Origin: an uncultured Lachnospiraceae bacterium
GTDB taxonomy: Bacteria > Bacillota > Clostridia > Lachnospirales > Lachnospiraceae
Direction: 5' to 3'
Assembly (NCBI GenBank): GCA_910577645.1
Contig: CAJTOL010000001.1
Coordinates: 1-64,000, forward strand
DNA length: 64,000 bases
Shown here: piece by piece, positions 31,592 to 39,876 of the stretch
Layout of the letters: each line of letters begins with the position of its first letter
Numbering within the stretch: position 1 is the stretch's first letter
Translations under genes and position numbers: made by a program
Notes under the pieces: generated by a model
Database searches by the model: none
Seen by the model: the letters and a program-made list of their open reading frames with translations, nothing else
Told to the model about the DNA's origin: nothing

Positions 31592-33415
31592 TTGAAACAG
31601 CAGCAATATAGAGGGTTCGGTTTTGTGTTGATTATTGTGCTTATCGTGTTGATGATCACTACATTAGCCGGCCGTAATAATGATGCCCTCAGTGAGCAGG
31701 AATATTATCAGGCATTGGATGCCGGGAATTATGAGGCAGTCTGGGTAAGACAGAACGAGGCGGCGCCGACAGGAAAGGTAGAGCTTCAGTATCCCGGAGG
31801 CGGTACCAGCTCTGTCTATGTATCAGATGTAGTGGAGGCGCAGAACCAGTTAAAACAAAGAGGGATTGATTACGTCCTTTTTGATGTCCCCCAGGAAAAT
31901 TATATTCTTTCTATCTTTTTGCCTGTAATTTTGTCAGCCGTTGTCATTATGGTGATCTTCAACATTATGAATATGCGGGCAGCTTCCAGCGGGAGCAATG
32001 CCAAGATGATGAACTTCGGCAAAAGCCGTGCCCGGATGACCAGAGATAATAAGGTGAATTTTGAGATGGTAGCCGGCTTGGAGGAAGAAAAAGAAGAGTT
32101 GGAGGAAGTGGTGGATTTTCTTAAAAATCCCCGCAAGTATACGGCTCTGGGAGCCCGAATTCCGAAAGGGCTGCTTTTAGAAGGACCTCCAGGTACTGGT
32201 AAAACTTTGCTGGCCAAGGCTGTTGCAGGAGAGGCAGGGGTTCCTTTTTTCTCTATTTCCGGTTCAGACTTTGTAGAAATGTTTGTAGGCGTAGGCGCGT
32301 CCCGTGTCCGGGATTTGTTTGAAAATGCAAAGAAAAATTCTCCCTGTATCGTGTTTATTGATGAAATCGATGCAGTTGCCCGTCGGCGAGGAACCGGTAT
32401 GGGAGGCGGCCATGATGAGAGAGAGCAGACCCTAAACCAAATGCTGGTGGAGATGGACGGTTTTGGTGTCAATGAGGGAATTATCGTTATGGCGGCAACC
32501 AACCGTGTGGATATTTTAGATCCTGCTATTCTTCGGCCTGGCCGGTTTGATCGCAAGGTGGTGGTGGGACGCCCGGATGTAAAAGGAAGAGAGGACATCT
32601 TAAAAGTCCATTCTAAGGATAAGCCTCTGGCAGATGATGTAGATCTCCGCCGGGTATCCCAGACCACATCCGGCTTTACCGGGGCGGATCTGGAAAACCT
32701 GATGAATGAGGCGGCTATTTTGGCAGCCAGAAGCGACAGAAACTTTATCCGGCAGTCGGATATTGACAAGGCCTTTATTAAAATCGGCATTGGAGCCGAG
32801 AAGAGAAGCAAGGTGGTTTCGGAAAAGGATAAGAGGATTACCGCTTACCATGAGACCGGTCATGCTATTTTGTTCCATGTCCTTCCCGAGGTGGGGCCGG
32901 TCCATACCGTATCCATTATTCCTACAGGAAACGGGGCAGGCGGCTATACCATGCCTTTGCCGGAGAGAGATGATCTTTACATGACCCGAAGGCGAATGTT
33001 GGAAAACATTATGGTTTCTTTAGGCGGCCGTATTGCCGAAGAACTGGTATTTGACGATATTACTGCCGGAGCTTCCCACGATATTAAGCAGGCAACCGCT
33101 ATTGCCAGAGCTATGGTAACCCAGTATGGTATGTCTGAAAAAGTGGGTATGATAAATTATGGAAGCGATCAGGATGAAGTATTTATCGGTCGCGATTTGG
33201 CTCATACCAAGAGCTATGGAGAATCGGTTGCCACAGTAATTGACAACGAGGTAAAACGAATTATTGATGAATGCTATGCCAGAGCCAAGGAAATAATTAT
33301 GGCTCATGAGACCTTCCTTCACACCTGCAGTAAGCTCTTGATCGAGAAAGAGAAGATTGGGCAGTCGGAATTTGAGGAATTATTCCAATCCCTTCAAGGG
33401 GCGGCTGTTTTGTAG
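31592..33415 (+). CDS. ftsH: ATP-dependent zinc metalloprotease FtsH
   Basis: Membrane AAA+ protease that degrades misfolded membrane proteins and regulators. 607 residues: membrane helix at 11-26, an extracellular domain, a second helix (LSIFLPVILSAVVIMVIFNI) near 105-124, AAA domain with Walker A EGPPGTGKTLLAK and Walker B IVFIDEIDAV, and the zinc motif HETGH in TAYHETGHAILFH with the third ligand in HDIKQATAIAR. The start is TTG at 31592, with AAGGAGG 7 nt before it; no ATG is suitably placed. Confidence 0.97.
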   Translation: MKQQQYRGFGFVLIIVLIVLMITTLAGRNNDALSEQEYYQALDAGNYEAVWVRQNEAAPTGKVELQYPGGGTSSVYVSDVVEAQNQLKQRGIDYVLFDVPQENYILSIFLPVILSAVVIMVIFNIMNMRAASSGSNAKMMNFGKSRARMTRDNKVNFEMVAGLEEEKEELEEVVDFLKNPRKYTALGARIPKGLLLEGPPGTGKTLLAKAVAGEAGVPFFSISGSDFVEMFVGVGASRVRDLFENAKKNSPCIVFIDEIDAVARRRGTGMGGGHDEREQTLNQMLVEMDGFGVNEGIIVMAATNRVDILDPAILRPGRFDRKVVVGRPDVKGREDILKVHSKDKPLADDVDLRRVSQTTSGFTGADLENLMNEAAILAARSDRNFIRQSDIDKAFIKIGIGAEKRSKVVSEKDKRITAYHETGHAILFHVLPEVGPVHTVSIIPTGNGAGGYTMPLPERDDLYMTRRRMLENIMVSLGGRIAEELVFDDITAGASHDIKQATAIARAMVTQYGMSEKVGMINYGSDQDEVFIGRDLAHTKSYGESVATVIDNEVKRIIDECYARAKEIIMAHETFLHTCSKLLIEKEKIGQSEFEELFQSLQGAAVL

Positions 33416-33488
33416 TTGGAAAAAATGTATAAAAATTTTTTCGAAAAAAATTGAAGTTTGTGCACACTTTTTTCGAAACATATGCTAT

Positions 33489-33494
33489 TATAAT
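33489..33494 (+). promoter_or_regulatory. Orphan TATAAT element after ftsH
   Basis: A perfect TATAAT precedes an unusual run of eight C (33503-33510) and lies 70 bp before a strong terminator. No -35 is seen. TTTTTTCGAAA occurs twice upstream, at 33437 and 33468. A short RNA of about 95 nt is conceivable. Confidence 0.25.
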
Positions 33495-33563
33495 AGACGT
33501 AACCCCCCCCAATACATTATATAGTTTTTGCTACACCCCATAAGAAACGAAATACCTTCTCCT

Positions 33564-33593
33564 AAAAAGGCCAGCTACCCCGCTGGCCTTTTT
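33564..33593 (+). terminator. Terminator downstream of ftsH
   Basis: A 12-bp perfect stem (AAAAAGGCCAGC/GCTGGCCTTTTT) with a 6-nt loop and a T run. Confidence 0.9.
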
Positions 33594-33631
33594 ACTGCAA
33601 AAAATCCAAAATGGACAGAAGCTTGTTTTTG

Positions 33632-33661
33632 TTGTTGTGAAAATGGGTAAAATCATATAAA
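33632..33661 (+). promoter_or_regulatory. Sigma-A promoter of the GH13 gene
   Basis: TTGTTG (33632-33637), an 18-nt spacer and TATAAA (33656-33661), about 42 nt before the ATG. Confidence 0.5.
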
Positions 33662-33702
33662 ATAGTAGACAAGTAGAGACACTTAGATTCGAGGGATTAC
33701 TT

Positions 33703-35895
33703 ATGTATATGAATTTTGATGACGTTAAAATAGACGGAACTAATTATCGAAGAGACAGCCAGCCACAGGATACAGGCGCCAGTTATCCCAATACATTGGT
33801 GAAAGAGGCGCTTTTTACCGCTGAAACCAGAGATTATCGTTTGCCGGAGGAGCCGGAGCCGGGAGACAGGGTAATGCTGCGATTCCGCACTGGCAGAAAT
33901 AATGCGGGCCATGTATTTATCGGTATCCACGGGACAGATATACTGAAAGAGATTCCTAAAGTGGAAAGTGATGATCTGTTTGATTATTACAGCGGCAGTA
34001 TTGAAGTGGAAAATGACCAAATCCGGTACTATTTCCAGATAATCTTCAATGGAGAGGTTTGTTATTACAACCGTTTAGGGGCGACTCTGGATAATCAGGA
34101 ATGTTTTGGATTTTGCATTACGCCGGGATTCCATACACCGGAATGGGCCAAAGGCGCTATTATGTATCAAATATATGTGGACAGGTTTTGCAATGGGGAC
34201 AGAAATAATGATGTATTAGACAATGAGTATGTATACATTGGCCGCCCGGTGGAAAAGGTAGAGGACTGGCATTCATATCCGGCTGATATGGATGTGGGGC
34301 GGTTTTATGGCGGTGATTTGCAGGGAGTTTTGGACAAGCTGAATTATATTCAGAGTCTGGGAGTAACCGCTATTTACTTTAACCCGCTGTTTGTTTCTCC
34401 ATCTAATCATAAATATGATATTCAGGACTATGAACATATTGATCCCCATTTTGGAATGATTGTCAAAGACAGCGGAAAACTTGTAGAGGAAGACGCGCAG
34501 GATAACCAGAGGGCGGAGCGGTATACGGTGCGAACCGCCTCCAGAGAAAACCTGGAGGCCAGCGACGCCCTGTTTTTAAAGCTGGTTCAGGAAATGCACA
34601 GGAGAGGAATGCGCGTCATTATTGACGGCGTGTTTAACCACTGCGGTTCCTTTAACAAATGGCTTGACAGAGAGCGGATTTATGAGAGGGATGGAAGTTA
34701 TGAGACCGGGGCTTATGTGTCTCAGGAAAGTCCGTATCATTCCTTTTTCCGTTTCCACGAAAATGAGCCGGAGAAATGGCCTTATAACGGGAGCTATGAC
34801 GGCTGGTGGGGGCACGATACCTTGCCGAAATTAAATTATGAAGGCTCTCATAAATTGGAAGAATACGTTTTAGAAATTGCAAGAAAATGGGTATCGGCGC
34901 CTTACTGTGTAGACGGCTGGAGGCTGGATGTAGCAGCGGATTTGGGCCACAGCGGCGAATATAACCATTGCTTCTGGAGGCGTTTCCGCAAAACGGTAAA
35001 AGAGGCCAATCCGGATGCGCTGATTTTAGCAGAGCATTATGGAGATCCGTCAAGCTGGCTTCAGGGGGATCAGTGGGATTCGGTAATGAACTATGACGCC
35101 TTTATGGAACCCCTCACCTGGTTCTTAACGGGTATGGAGAAGCACAGTGACGAGTATAATGAAAGACTGCTGGGAGATGGCCATGTATTTTTCTCGTCCA
35201 TGATCTATCATATGAGCCGGATGCAGACCAATTCGGTGCTGGTTGCCATGAATGAGTTGTCTAATCATGACCATTCCCGCTTTCTTACCAGAACCAATCA
35301 CGTAGTGGGGCGAATAGGCGATCTGGGGCCGGAAGCGGCTTCTGAAGGAGTCAATTTGGGAGTGCTGCGGGAGGCGGTTATGGTACAGATGACGTGGCCG
35401 GGAGCCCCTACCGTTTACTATGGGGATGAAGCCGGCTTGTGCGGATTTACGGATCCCGACAGCCGAAGGACCTACCCCTGGGGGAAAGAGAACCTGGAGC
35501 TTATTGAGTACCACCGATATATGACCGCGCTCCATAATCGGATCCCGGCATTAAAAAGAGGAGCTCTAAAACCTCTTTTGGCAGATTATCAAATCATTGC
35601 TTACGGACGGATTGATGGTGAATACCGCTGTGTAGTAGTTCTCAATAACGATAATACAGAGCGAACTGTAGAGGTGCCGGTTTGGCAGCTTGGGATTGCC
35701 GAGACTACAGGATTGAGCAGAATTATGATGACTACAGAGGCAGGCTACAACGCAGGTACTCTTCCGGCACGGGTGAGGGACGGAATGTTGACGCTCCTTA
35801 TGCCGCCTGTCAGCAGTGCCCTGTTTACTACCCGGGAGAGAGATTTTTTCTATACTGAGGAAGAAGAGGCAGAAAAGTCAGAAGAAGAGCTGTAA
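33703..35895 (+). CDS. GH13 alpha-amylase family enzyme, cytosolic maltodextrin/neopullulanase type
   Basis: Hydrolyses alpha-glucans. No signal peptide, so it acts on imported maltodextrins or glycogen. 730 residues. An N-terminal beta domain (about 1-140) is followed by a (beta/alpha)8 barrel beginning KGAIMYQIYVDRFCNGD. Conserved regions: DGVFNHCG, the nucleophile Asp in DGWRLDVAADLG, the acid Glu in LILAEHYGDPS and the third Asp in NELSNHDHSRF. An insert of about 30 residues (KLVEEDAQDNQRAERY) sits in domain B. The C-terminal beta domain ends with an acidic tail. GAGGGAT precedes the ATG. It is a single gene with its own promoter. Confidence 0.92.
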   Translation: MYMNFDDVKIDGTNYRRDSQPQDTGASYPNTLVKEALFTAETRDYRLPEEPEPGDRVMLRFRTGRNNAGHVFIGIHGTDILKEIPKVESDDLFDYYSGSIEVENDQIRYYFQIIFNGEVCYYNRLGATLDNQECFGFCITPGFHTPEWAKGAIMYQIYVDRFCNGDRNNDVLDNEYVYIGRPVEKVEDWHSYPADMDVGRFYGGDLQGVLDKLNYIQSLGVTAIYFNPLFVSPSNHKYDIQDYEHIDPHFGMIVKDSGKLVEEDAQDNQRAERYTVRTASRENLEASDALFLKLVQEMHRRGMRVIIDGVFNHCGSFNKWLDRERIYERDGSYETGAYVSQESPYHSFFRFHENEPEKWPYNGSYDGWWGHDTLPKLNYEGSHKLEEYVLEIARKWVSAPYCVDGWRLDVAADLGHSGEYNHCFWRRFRKTVKEANPDALILAEHYGDPSSWLQGDQWDSVMNYDAFMEPLTWFLTGMEKHSDEYNERLLGDGHVFFSSMIYHMSRMQTNSVLVAMNELSNHDHSRFLTRTNHVVGRIGDLGPEAASEGVNLGVLREAVMVQMTWPGAPTVYYGDEAGLCGFTDPDSRRTYPWGKENLELIEYHRYMTALHNRIPALKRGALKPLLADYQIIAYGRIDGEYRCVVVLNNDNTERTVEVPVWQLGIAETTGLSRIMMTTEAGYNAGTLPARVRDGMLTLLMPPVSSALFTTRERDFFYTEEEEAEKSEEEL

Positions 35896-35906
35896 ATAAA
35901 AAGTAC

Positions 35907-35935
35907 TTGATCTTTTTACCGGTTTATGATAATAT
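35907..35935 (+). promoter_or_regulatory. Promoter of the tRNA-Tyr/tRNA-Leu unit
   Basis: TTGATC (35907-35912), a 17-nt spacer and TAATAT (35930-35935), 23 nt before tRNA-Tyr. Confidence 0.6.
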
Positions 35936-35958
35936 AATCAATGCTTGTTTAAGCGTTT

Positions 35959-36040
35959 GGATGGATTCCCGAGTGGCCAAAGGGGGCAGACTGTAAATCT
36001 GTTGCGACACGCTTCGGTGGTTCGAATCCACCTCCATCCA
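35959..36040 (+). tRNA. tRNA-Tyr (anticodon GTA)
   Basis: Cloverleaf with acceptor GGATGGA/TCCATCC, D arm with GAGTGGCCAAAGGGG, anticodon stem CAGAC-TGTAAA-TCTG giving GTA, a long variable arm as expected for Tyr, and T arm GGTGGTTCGAATCCACC. CCA is not encoded. Confidence 0.97.
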
Positions 36041-36085
36041 TTGGCGTTTTTCTTTTATTAAAGAAGGCGCCAGCCCACCCCTCAA

Positions 36086-36171
36086 GCCGCAGTGGCGGAA
36101 CTGGCAGACGCCCGGGACTTAAAATCCCGTGGGTAGTAATACCCGTACCGGTTCGATTCCGGTCTGCGGCA
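36086..36171 (+). tRNA. tRNA-Leu (anticodon TAA)
   Basis: Acceptor GCCGCAG/CTGCGGC, anticodon arm CGGGA-CTTAAAA-TCCCG giving TAA, long variable arm (GGGTAGTAATACCC), and T arm ACCGGTTCGATTCCGGT. Class II tRNA, 45 bp after tRNA-Tyr, with an A/T-rich hairpin in the spacer. CCA is not encoded. Confidence 0.97.
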
Positions 36172-36178
36172 TGATAAG

Positions 36179-36203
36179 AGCCTTGATTTTTCAAGGCTTT
36201 TTT
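36179..36203 (+). terminator. Terminator of the tRNA unit
   Basis: An 8-bp perfect stem (AGCCTTGA/TCAAGGCT) with a TTTT loop and a following T run. Confidence 0.9.
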
Positions 36204-36285
36204 ATATTTGTAAATTGTGGAGGCGGAAATCTGCATATCACAGGGTTCAAGGTGATGAATTTAGAAGAATAAGAGAGGGATCATT

Positions 36286-36726
36286 ATGAAAAATACAGGA
36301 GCATTGATTTTGTGGTATATTGCTGCATACGTGATTGTAACCGCCATAGGCGTTCTGCATACAATATTCAACATTACTGTGCTGCACATGAAATCAATGA
36401 AAGAAAGCGAGGGCATGGGAGAAGGATACGAGAAAACAAAACCATGGCATGTGCTTTATAATATCATAGTCTTTCCTGTGTTTGCGTATATCTATTTTAG
36501 CGGATTAAGCTCCGTTACCTGGGAAGCCGCCGCTTTCACATCATTCGTCTGGGGAACAATCACAATTATTTTGGACGTGTTTGGCTGGGTGCTTATAAAA
36601 CATCCCTGGTCGTTAACCTTTAAACAGTTCTATGTGGAATATCAGCCATGGATAACGCTGATATATGCGGCAATATATTCCAGTCCGTTTATTGCTTTTG
36701 GGATAATGAAGGTCAGCCTTTTCTAA
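36286..36726 (+). CDS. Hypothetical membrane protein, 146 residues
   Basis: I do not recognise the family. Four hydrophobic segments are visible: ALILWYIAAYVIVTAIGVLH (about 5-24), VLYNIIVFPVFAYIYFSGL, AFTSFVWGTITIILDVFGWV, and ITLIYAAIYSSPFIAFGIM at the C-terminus. There are no catalytic motifs. AGAGAGGG precedes the ATG. It converges with and overlaps the end of the EamA-like gene by 4 nt. A small integral membrane protein is all that can be said. Confidence 0.75.
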   Translation: MKNTGALILWYIAAYVIVTAIGVLHTIFNITVLHMKSMKESEGMGEGYEKTKPWHVLYNIIVFPVFAYIYFSGLSSVTWEAAAFTSFVWGTITIILDVFGWVLIKHPWSLTFKQFYVEYQPWITLIYAAIYSSPFIAFGIMKVSLF

Positions 36727-37136
36727 AGAACCATAAGCAAAGTCCCTGCTGTAATCAGCACAGACCCTGCCAATGACCTGGCCGTAAAACTTTCATGGAG
36801 AAAGATGAAAGCCAGGGCTAAGGTAATCACAACGCTCATTTTATCTATGGGAACGACCTTTGAGGCTTCCCCCAATTGCAGCGCCCTGTAATAACAAAGC
36901 CATGACGCTCCGGTTGCCAGACCGGATAAAATGAGAAACAGCCAGCTTTTTTTGCTGATAGAAGCAATCCCGCCCTGTGCATTGGTTAAAAAGACCATTC
37001 CCCATGCCATGGCCAAAACAACGATTGTACGGATTGCCGTGGCAAGATTGGAGTTGACTCCGTCAATCCCTACCTTTGCAAGAATGGAAGTTAATGCCGC
37101 AAATATGGCAGACAGCACTGCAAATAGAATCCACAT
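36723..37136 (-). CDS. EamA-domain membrane protein (half-size drug/metabolite transporter)
   Basis: Single EamA unit of about five helices in 137 residues, half the usual ten-helix DMT transporter, so it would work as a dimer. Segments: MWILFAVLSAIFAALTSILA, TIVVLAMAWGMVFLT, WLFLILSGLATGASWLCYYRA and VPIDKMSVVITLALAFIFLH, ending SLAGSVLITAGTLLMVL. The ALQLGEASKVVPIDKMS stretch is typical of the family. AGGCGGGAGAA precedes the ATG. The substrate is unknown. Confidence 0.85.
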   Translation of the reverse strand: MWILFAVLSAIFAALTSILAKVGIDGVNSNLATAIRTIVVLAMAWGMVFLTNAQGGIASISKKSWLFLILSGLATGASWLCYYRALQLGEASKVVPIDKMSVVITLALAFIFLHESFTARSLAGSVLITAGTLLMVL

Positions 37137-37271
37137 AATTCTCCCGCCTTTCTAACAATATTCTTCTGGTTTCCAGGAAGCAATTTTATCCGAAATTAAT
37201 TATATTATACCTGGTTAGTATTTTTTGACAAGATTTCATTTTACATTGGTTTGAATAGTTTCCGTGCCGGA

Positions 37272-37300
37272 TAGACGAATTAAGGAAGTTGTGTTATAAT
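37272..37300 (+). promoter_or_regulatory. Promoter of gdpP-rplI-dnaB
   Basis: Extended -10 TGTTATAAT (-10 hexamer at 37295-37300) with a partial -35 TAGACG (37272-37277) at a 17-nt spacer. Confidence 0.55.
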
Positions 37301-37378
37301 AGGAACACTTAACGGGACTTTTAGCCTGGCAGACGCAGTAAATGCCAAGGAGGCAAACCCTGCGTCAGGAAAGAGGAA

Positions 37379-39430
37379 ATGATGAGAGAAAAAGTCAAGA
37401 TGAAGGGACAGCTAAGGGTCTACTTACAGTGGCCGCTTGTCCTGTCGCTGATTCTGATTGCCGCAAACATAGTGATAGGAGCCGTGGACGTAAAGGCAGG
37501 ACTGGTTATGGCGGTATTCACGGTAGTCTATCTGGCGGCGGCAGGCAGCCTTTATACCAGGAAGCGCAGTGCCATATTATCCGATATGGTGGAATTTGCC
37601 TCGGAATATGCCTGGGTTCAGAAGCGCTTGTTGTCTGACATGATTCAGCCCTATGCCATAGCGGACGGGACCGGCCGGATTATGTGGATGAACTATGCCT
37701 TTTCAGAAGCCACAGGACAGGACAGAAATGCAAAGCGCCATGTCCAGTCCCTGTTTCCCCAAATTTCCAAGGAGGATATGGAAAAGAAGGAAGAACTGGT
37801 AAGTATCCATAGTACTTTAGGAGACAGCCGCTACCGGGTGGATTTAAAATGGGTTCCTTTAAATGATGTCCAGGCCCTGGACAATCAGCTTGGAATGAGT
37901 AAGGAGGAAGAATATCTTCTTTCTATATATCTGACAGATGAGACTGAGGTAGTAAAATACCGTCAGGAGATTGACGATCAAAAGATGGTAGCAGGGCTGA
38001 TTTATCTGGACAATTATGACGAAGCCCTGGAGAGTGTGGAGGAGGTGCGGAGATCCCTTCTTACCGCATTAATTGACCGTAAGATTAACAAATATGTCTA
38101 CAGCATGAACGGTATTGTAAAAAAGATGGAGAAGGACAAATATTTCTTTGCCATTAAACACCAGTATGTGGCAAAGATTGAGGAAAACCGTTTCTCCATT
38201 CTGGAGGATGTGAAAACCGTCAACATCGGCAACGAGATGGCAGTGACTTTGAGTATCGGCATGGGTATGGACGGGGATTCCTATAGCCAGAATTATGACT
38301 TTGCCCGGACTGCCATAGATATGGCCCTGGGTCGGGGCGGGGATCAGGCGGTAATTAAAAGCGGCAGCAAGATCCGGTATTTTGGCGGCAAAGCCCAGCA
38401 GGTGGAAAAGACTACCCGGGTAAAGGCAAGGGTAAAGGCTCATGCTTTGCGGGAGCTGATAGAAACCAAGGACCGACTGTTGATTATGGGGCATAAGAGA
38501 GGAGATATTGACTCTCTGGGAGCATCTGTAGGAATCTACCGCATTGCTACGGCCCTGGACAAAAAGGCCCATATTGTAGCCAACGATATGACTGCGTCCG
38601 TAAAGCCTATGATGGATCGGTTTATCAATAACCCGGATTATCCGGAAGATTTATTTTTAAATAGTGAAACAGCAGCGGAGCTGGTGGACGGAAACACTTT
38701 GCTGGTAGTCGTAGATGTAAACCGGCCAAGCATCACCGATGCTCCGGAGCTTTTACGTATGGTGAAAACCATTGTGGTGTTAGACCATCACCGCCAGTCC
38801 AGCGAGATTATCGACAATGCGGTACTGTCTTATGTAGAGCCGTATGCATCTTCTGCATGCGAGATGGTGGCAGAGGTTCTCCAATATGTGGCAGACGGCA
38901 TTAAGATGAAATCGGCGGAAGCAGACGCCATGTACGCCGGAATTGTAATTGATACTAACTACTTTACCAATCAGACCGGCGTTAGAACCTTTGAAGCTGC
39001 GGCATTCCTGCGCCGGAGCGGAGCAGATATTACCCGGGTACGCAAATTGTTCCGGGATAATATGGAGGACTACCAGGCCAAAGCCCAGGCAATCCAGGAG
39101 GCAGAGGTCTATAAGGAGGCATTTGCTATCAGCACATGCCCGGCAGAAGGGCTTATAAGCCCCACGGTAGTGGGAGCCCAGGCAGCTAATGATTTGCTGA
39201 ATATCAACAATATCCGGGCGTCTGTGGTGCTGACTTTATATAATGGAACAATTTTTGTAAGCGCCCGATCCATTGACGATATCAATGTTCAGGTTATGAT
39301 GGAATATTTAGGCGGCGGCGGACACCGGAATGTAGCAGGAGCTCAGCTGACAGGAATGTCCATGGAGGCGGCCAAAGCCCGGATTCGGGAGGTAATTTCA
39401 CAGATGTTAGAGAAGGGAGATATTACGTAA
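37379..39430 (+). CDS. gdpP: Cyclic-di-AMP phosphodiesterase GdpP
   Basis: Membrane enzyme that hydrolyses c-di-AMP to pApA, tuning osmolyte balance and cell-wall homeostasis. 683 residues: two N-terminal helices (about 13-58), a PAS domain (IADGTGRIMWMNYAFSEAT), a degenerate GGDEF region (about 170-330), then DHH (GHKRGDIDSLGASVG, LDHHRQS) and DHHA1 (GGGGHRNVAGAQ) domains. The start is ATG at 37379 or the next codon, with AGAGGAA before it. It overlaps rplI by one base (TAATG), as in the conserved gdpP-rplI-dnaB order. Confidence 0.96.
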   Translation: MMREKVKMKGQLRVYLQWPLVLSLILIAANIVIGAVDVKAGLVMAVFTVVYLAAAGSLYTRKRSAILSDMVEFASEYAWVQKRLLSDMIQPYAIADGTGRIMWMNYAFSEATGQDRNAKRHVQSLFPQISKEDMEKKEELVSIHSTLGDSRYRVDLKWVPLNDVQALDNQLGMSKEEEYLLSIYLTDETEVVKYRQEIDDQKMVAGLIYLDNYDEALESVEEVRRSLLTALIDRKINKYVYSMNGIVKKMEKDKYFFAIKHQYVAKIEENRFSILEDVKTVNIGNEMAVTLSIGMGMDGDSYSQNYDFARTAIDMALGRGGDQAVIKSGSKIRYFGGKAQQVEKTTRVKARVKAHALRELIETKDRLLIMGHKRGDIDSLGASVGIYRIATALDKKAHIVANDMTASVKPMMDRFINNPDYPEDLFLNSETAAELVDGNTLLVVVDVNRPSITDAPELLRMVKTIVVLDHHRQSSEIIDNAVLSYVEPYASSACEMVAEVLQYVADGIKMKSAEADAMYAGIVIDTNYFTNQTGVRTFEAAAFLRRSGADITRVRKLFRDNMEDYQAKAQAIQEAEVYKEAFAISTCPAEGLISPTVVGAQAANDLLNINNIRASVVLTLYNGTIFVSARSIDDINVQVMMEYLGGGGHRNVAGAQLTGMSMEAAKARIREVISQMLEKGDIT

Positions 39431-39876
39431 TGCAGGTTGTATTATTAGAGGATGTAAAAGCACTGGGAAAAAAGGGACAGATTGTAAAGGTAAACGACGG
39501 CTATGCCCGTAACTTTATTCTTCCCAAAAAACTGGGAGTAGAAGCTACCCCCAAAAACTTAAATGATTTAAAGCTCCAGCAGGCTAATGCCGATAAGCTT
39601 GCGGCAGAGCAGCTTGCGGCGGCAAAGGAGCTGGCGGCCAAGTTGGAAAAGCTGCCCATTACCCTGACCATGAAGGCAGGAGAGGGCGGAAAGGCTTTTG
39701 GATCCATATCAGGCAAAGAAATTGCCAAGGCGGCAGCAGAGCAGCTTGGACTGGATATTGATAAGAAAAAGCTGGTGCTTCCAGATGCAATCAAGACCTT
39801 CGGAACCCATGAGGTGCCGGTAAAGCTCCACAGAGATGTAACCGGTAAGCTGACAGTAAAGGTACAGGAAGCATAA
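39430..39876 (+). CDS. rplI: 50S ribosomal protein L9
   Basis: Large-subunit protein with two globular domains joined by a long helix. 148 residues: MQVVLLEDVKALGKKGQIVK and NDGYARNFILPKKLGVEAT in the rRNA-binding domain, an Ala/Leu-rich helix (KLAAEQLAAAKELAAKLEKL), and a C-terminal domain with AGEGGKAFGSISGKEIA. It overlaps gdpP and dnaB by one base each. Confidence 0.98.
   Translation: MQVVLLEDVKALGKKGQIVKVNDGYARNFILPKKLGVEATPKNLNDLKLQQANADKLAAEQLAAAKELAAKLEKLPITLTMKAGEGGKAFGSISGKEIAKAAAEQLGLDIDKKKLVLPDAIKTFGTHEVPVKLHRDVTGKLTVKVQEA

Noticed and set aside
31900..32811. 303-codon open frame on the minus strand
   Set aside because: Lies wholly antisense to the ftsH AAA domain, has a low-complexity Ser/Pro composition and no ribosome site.
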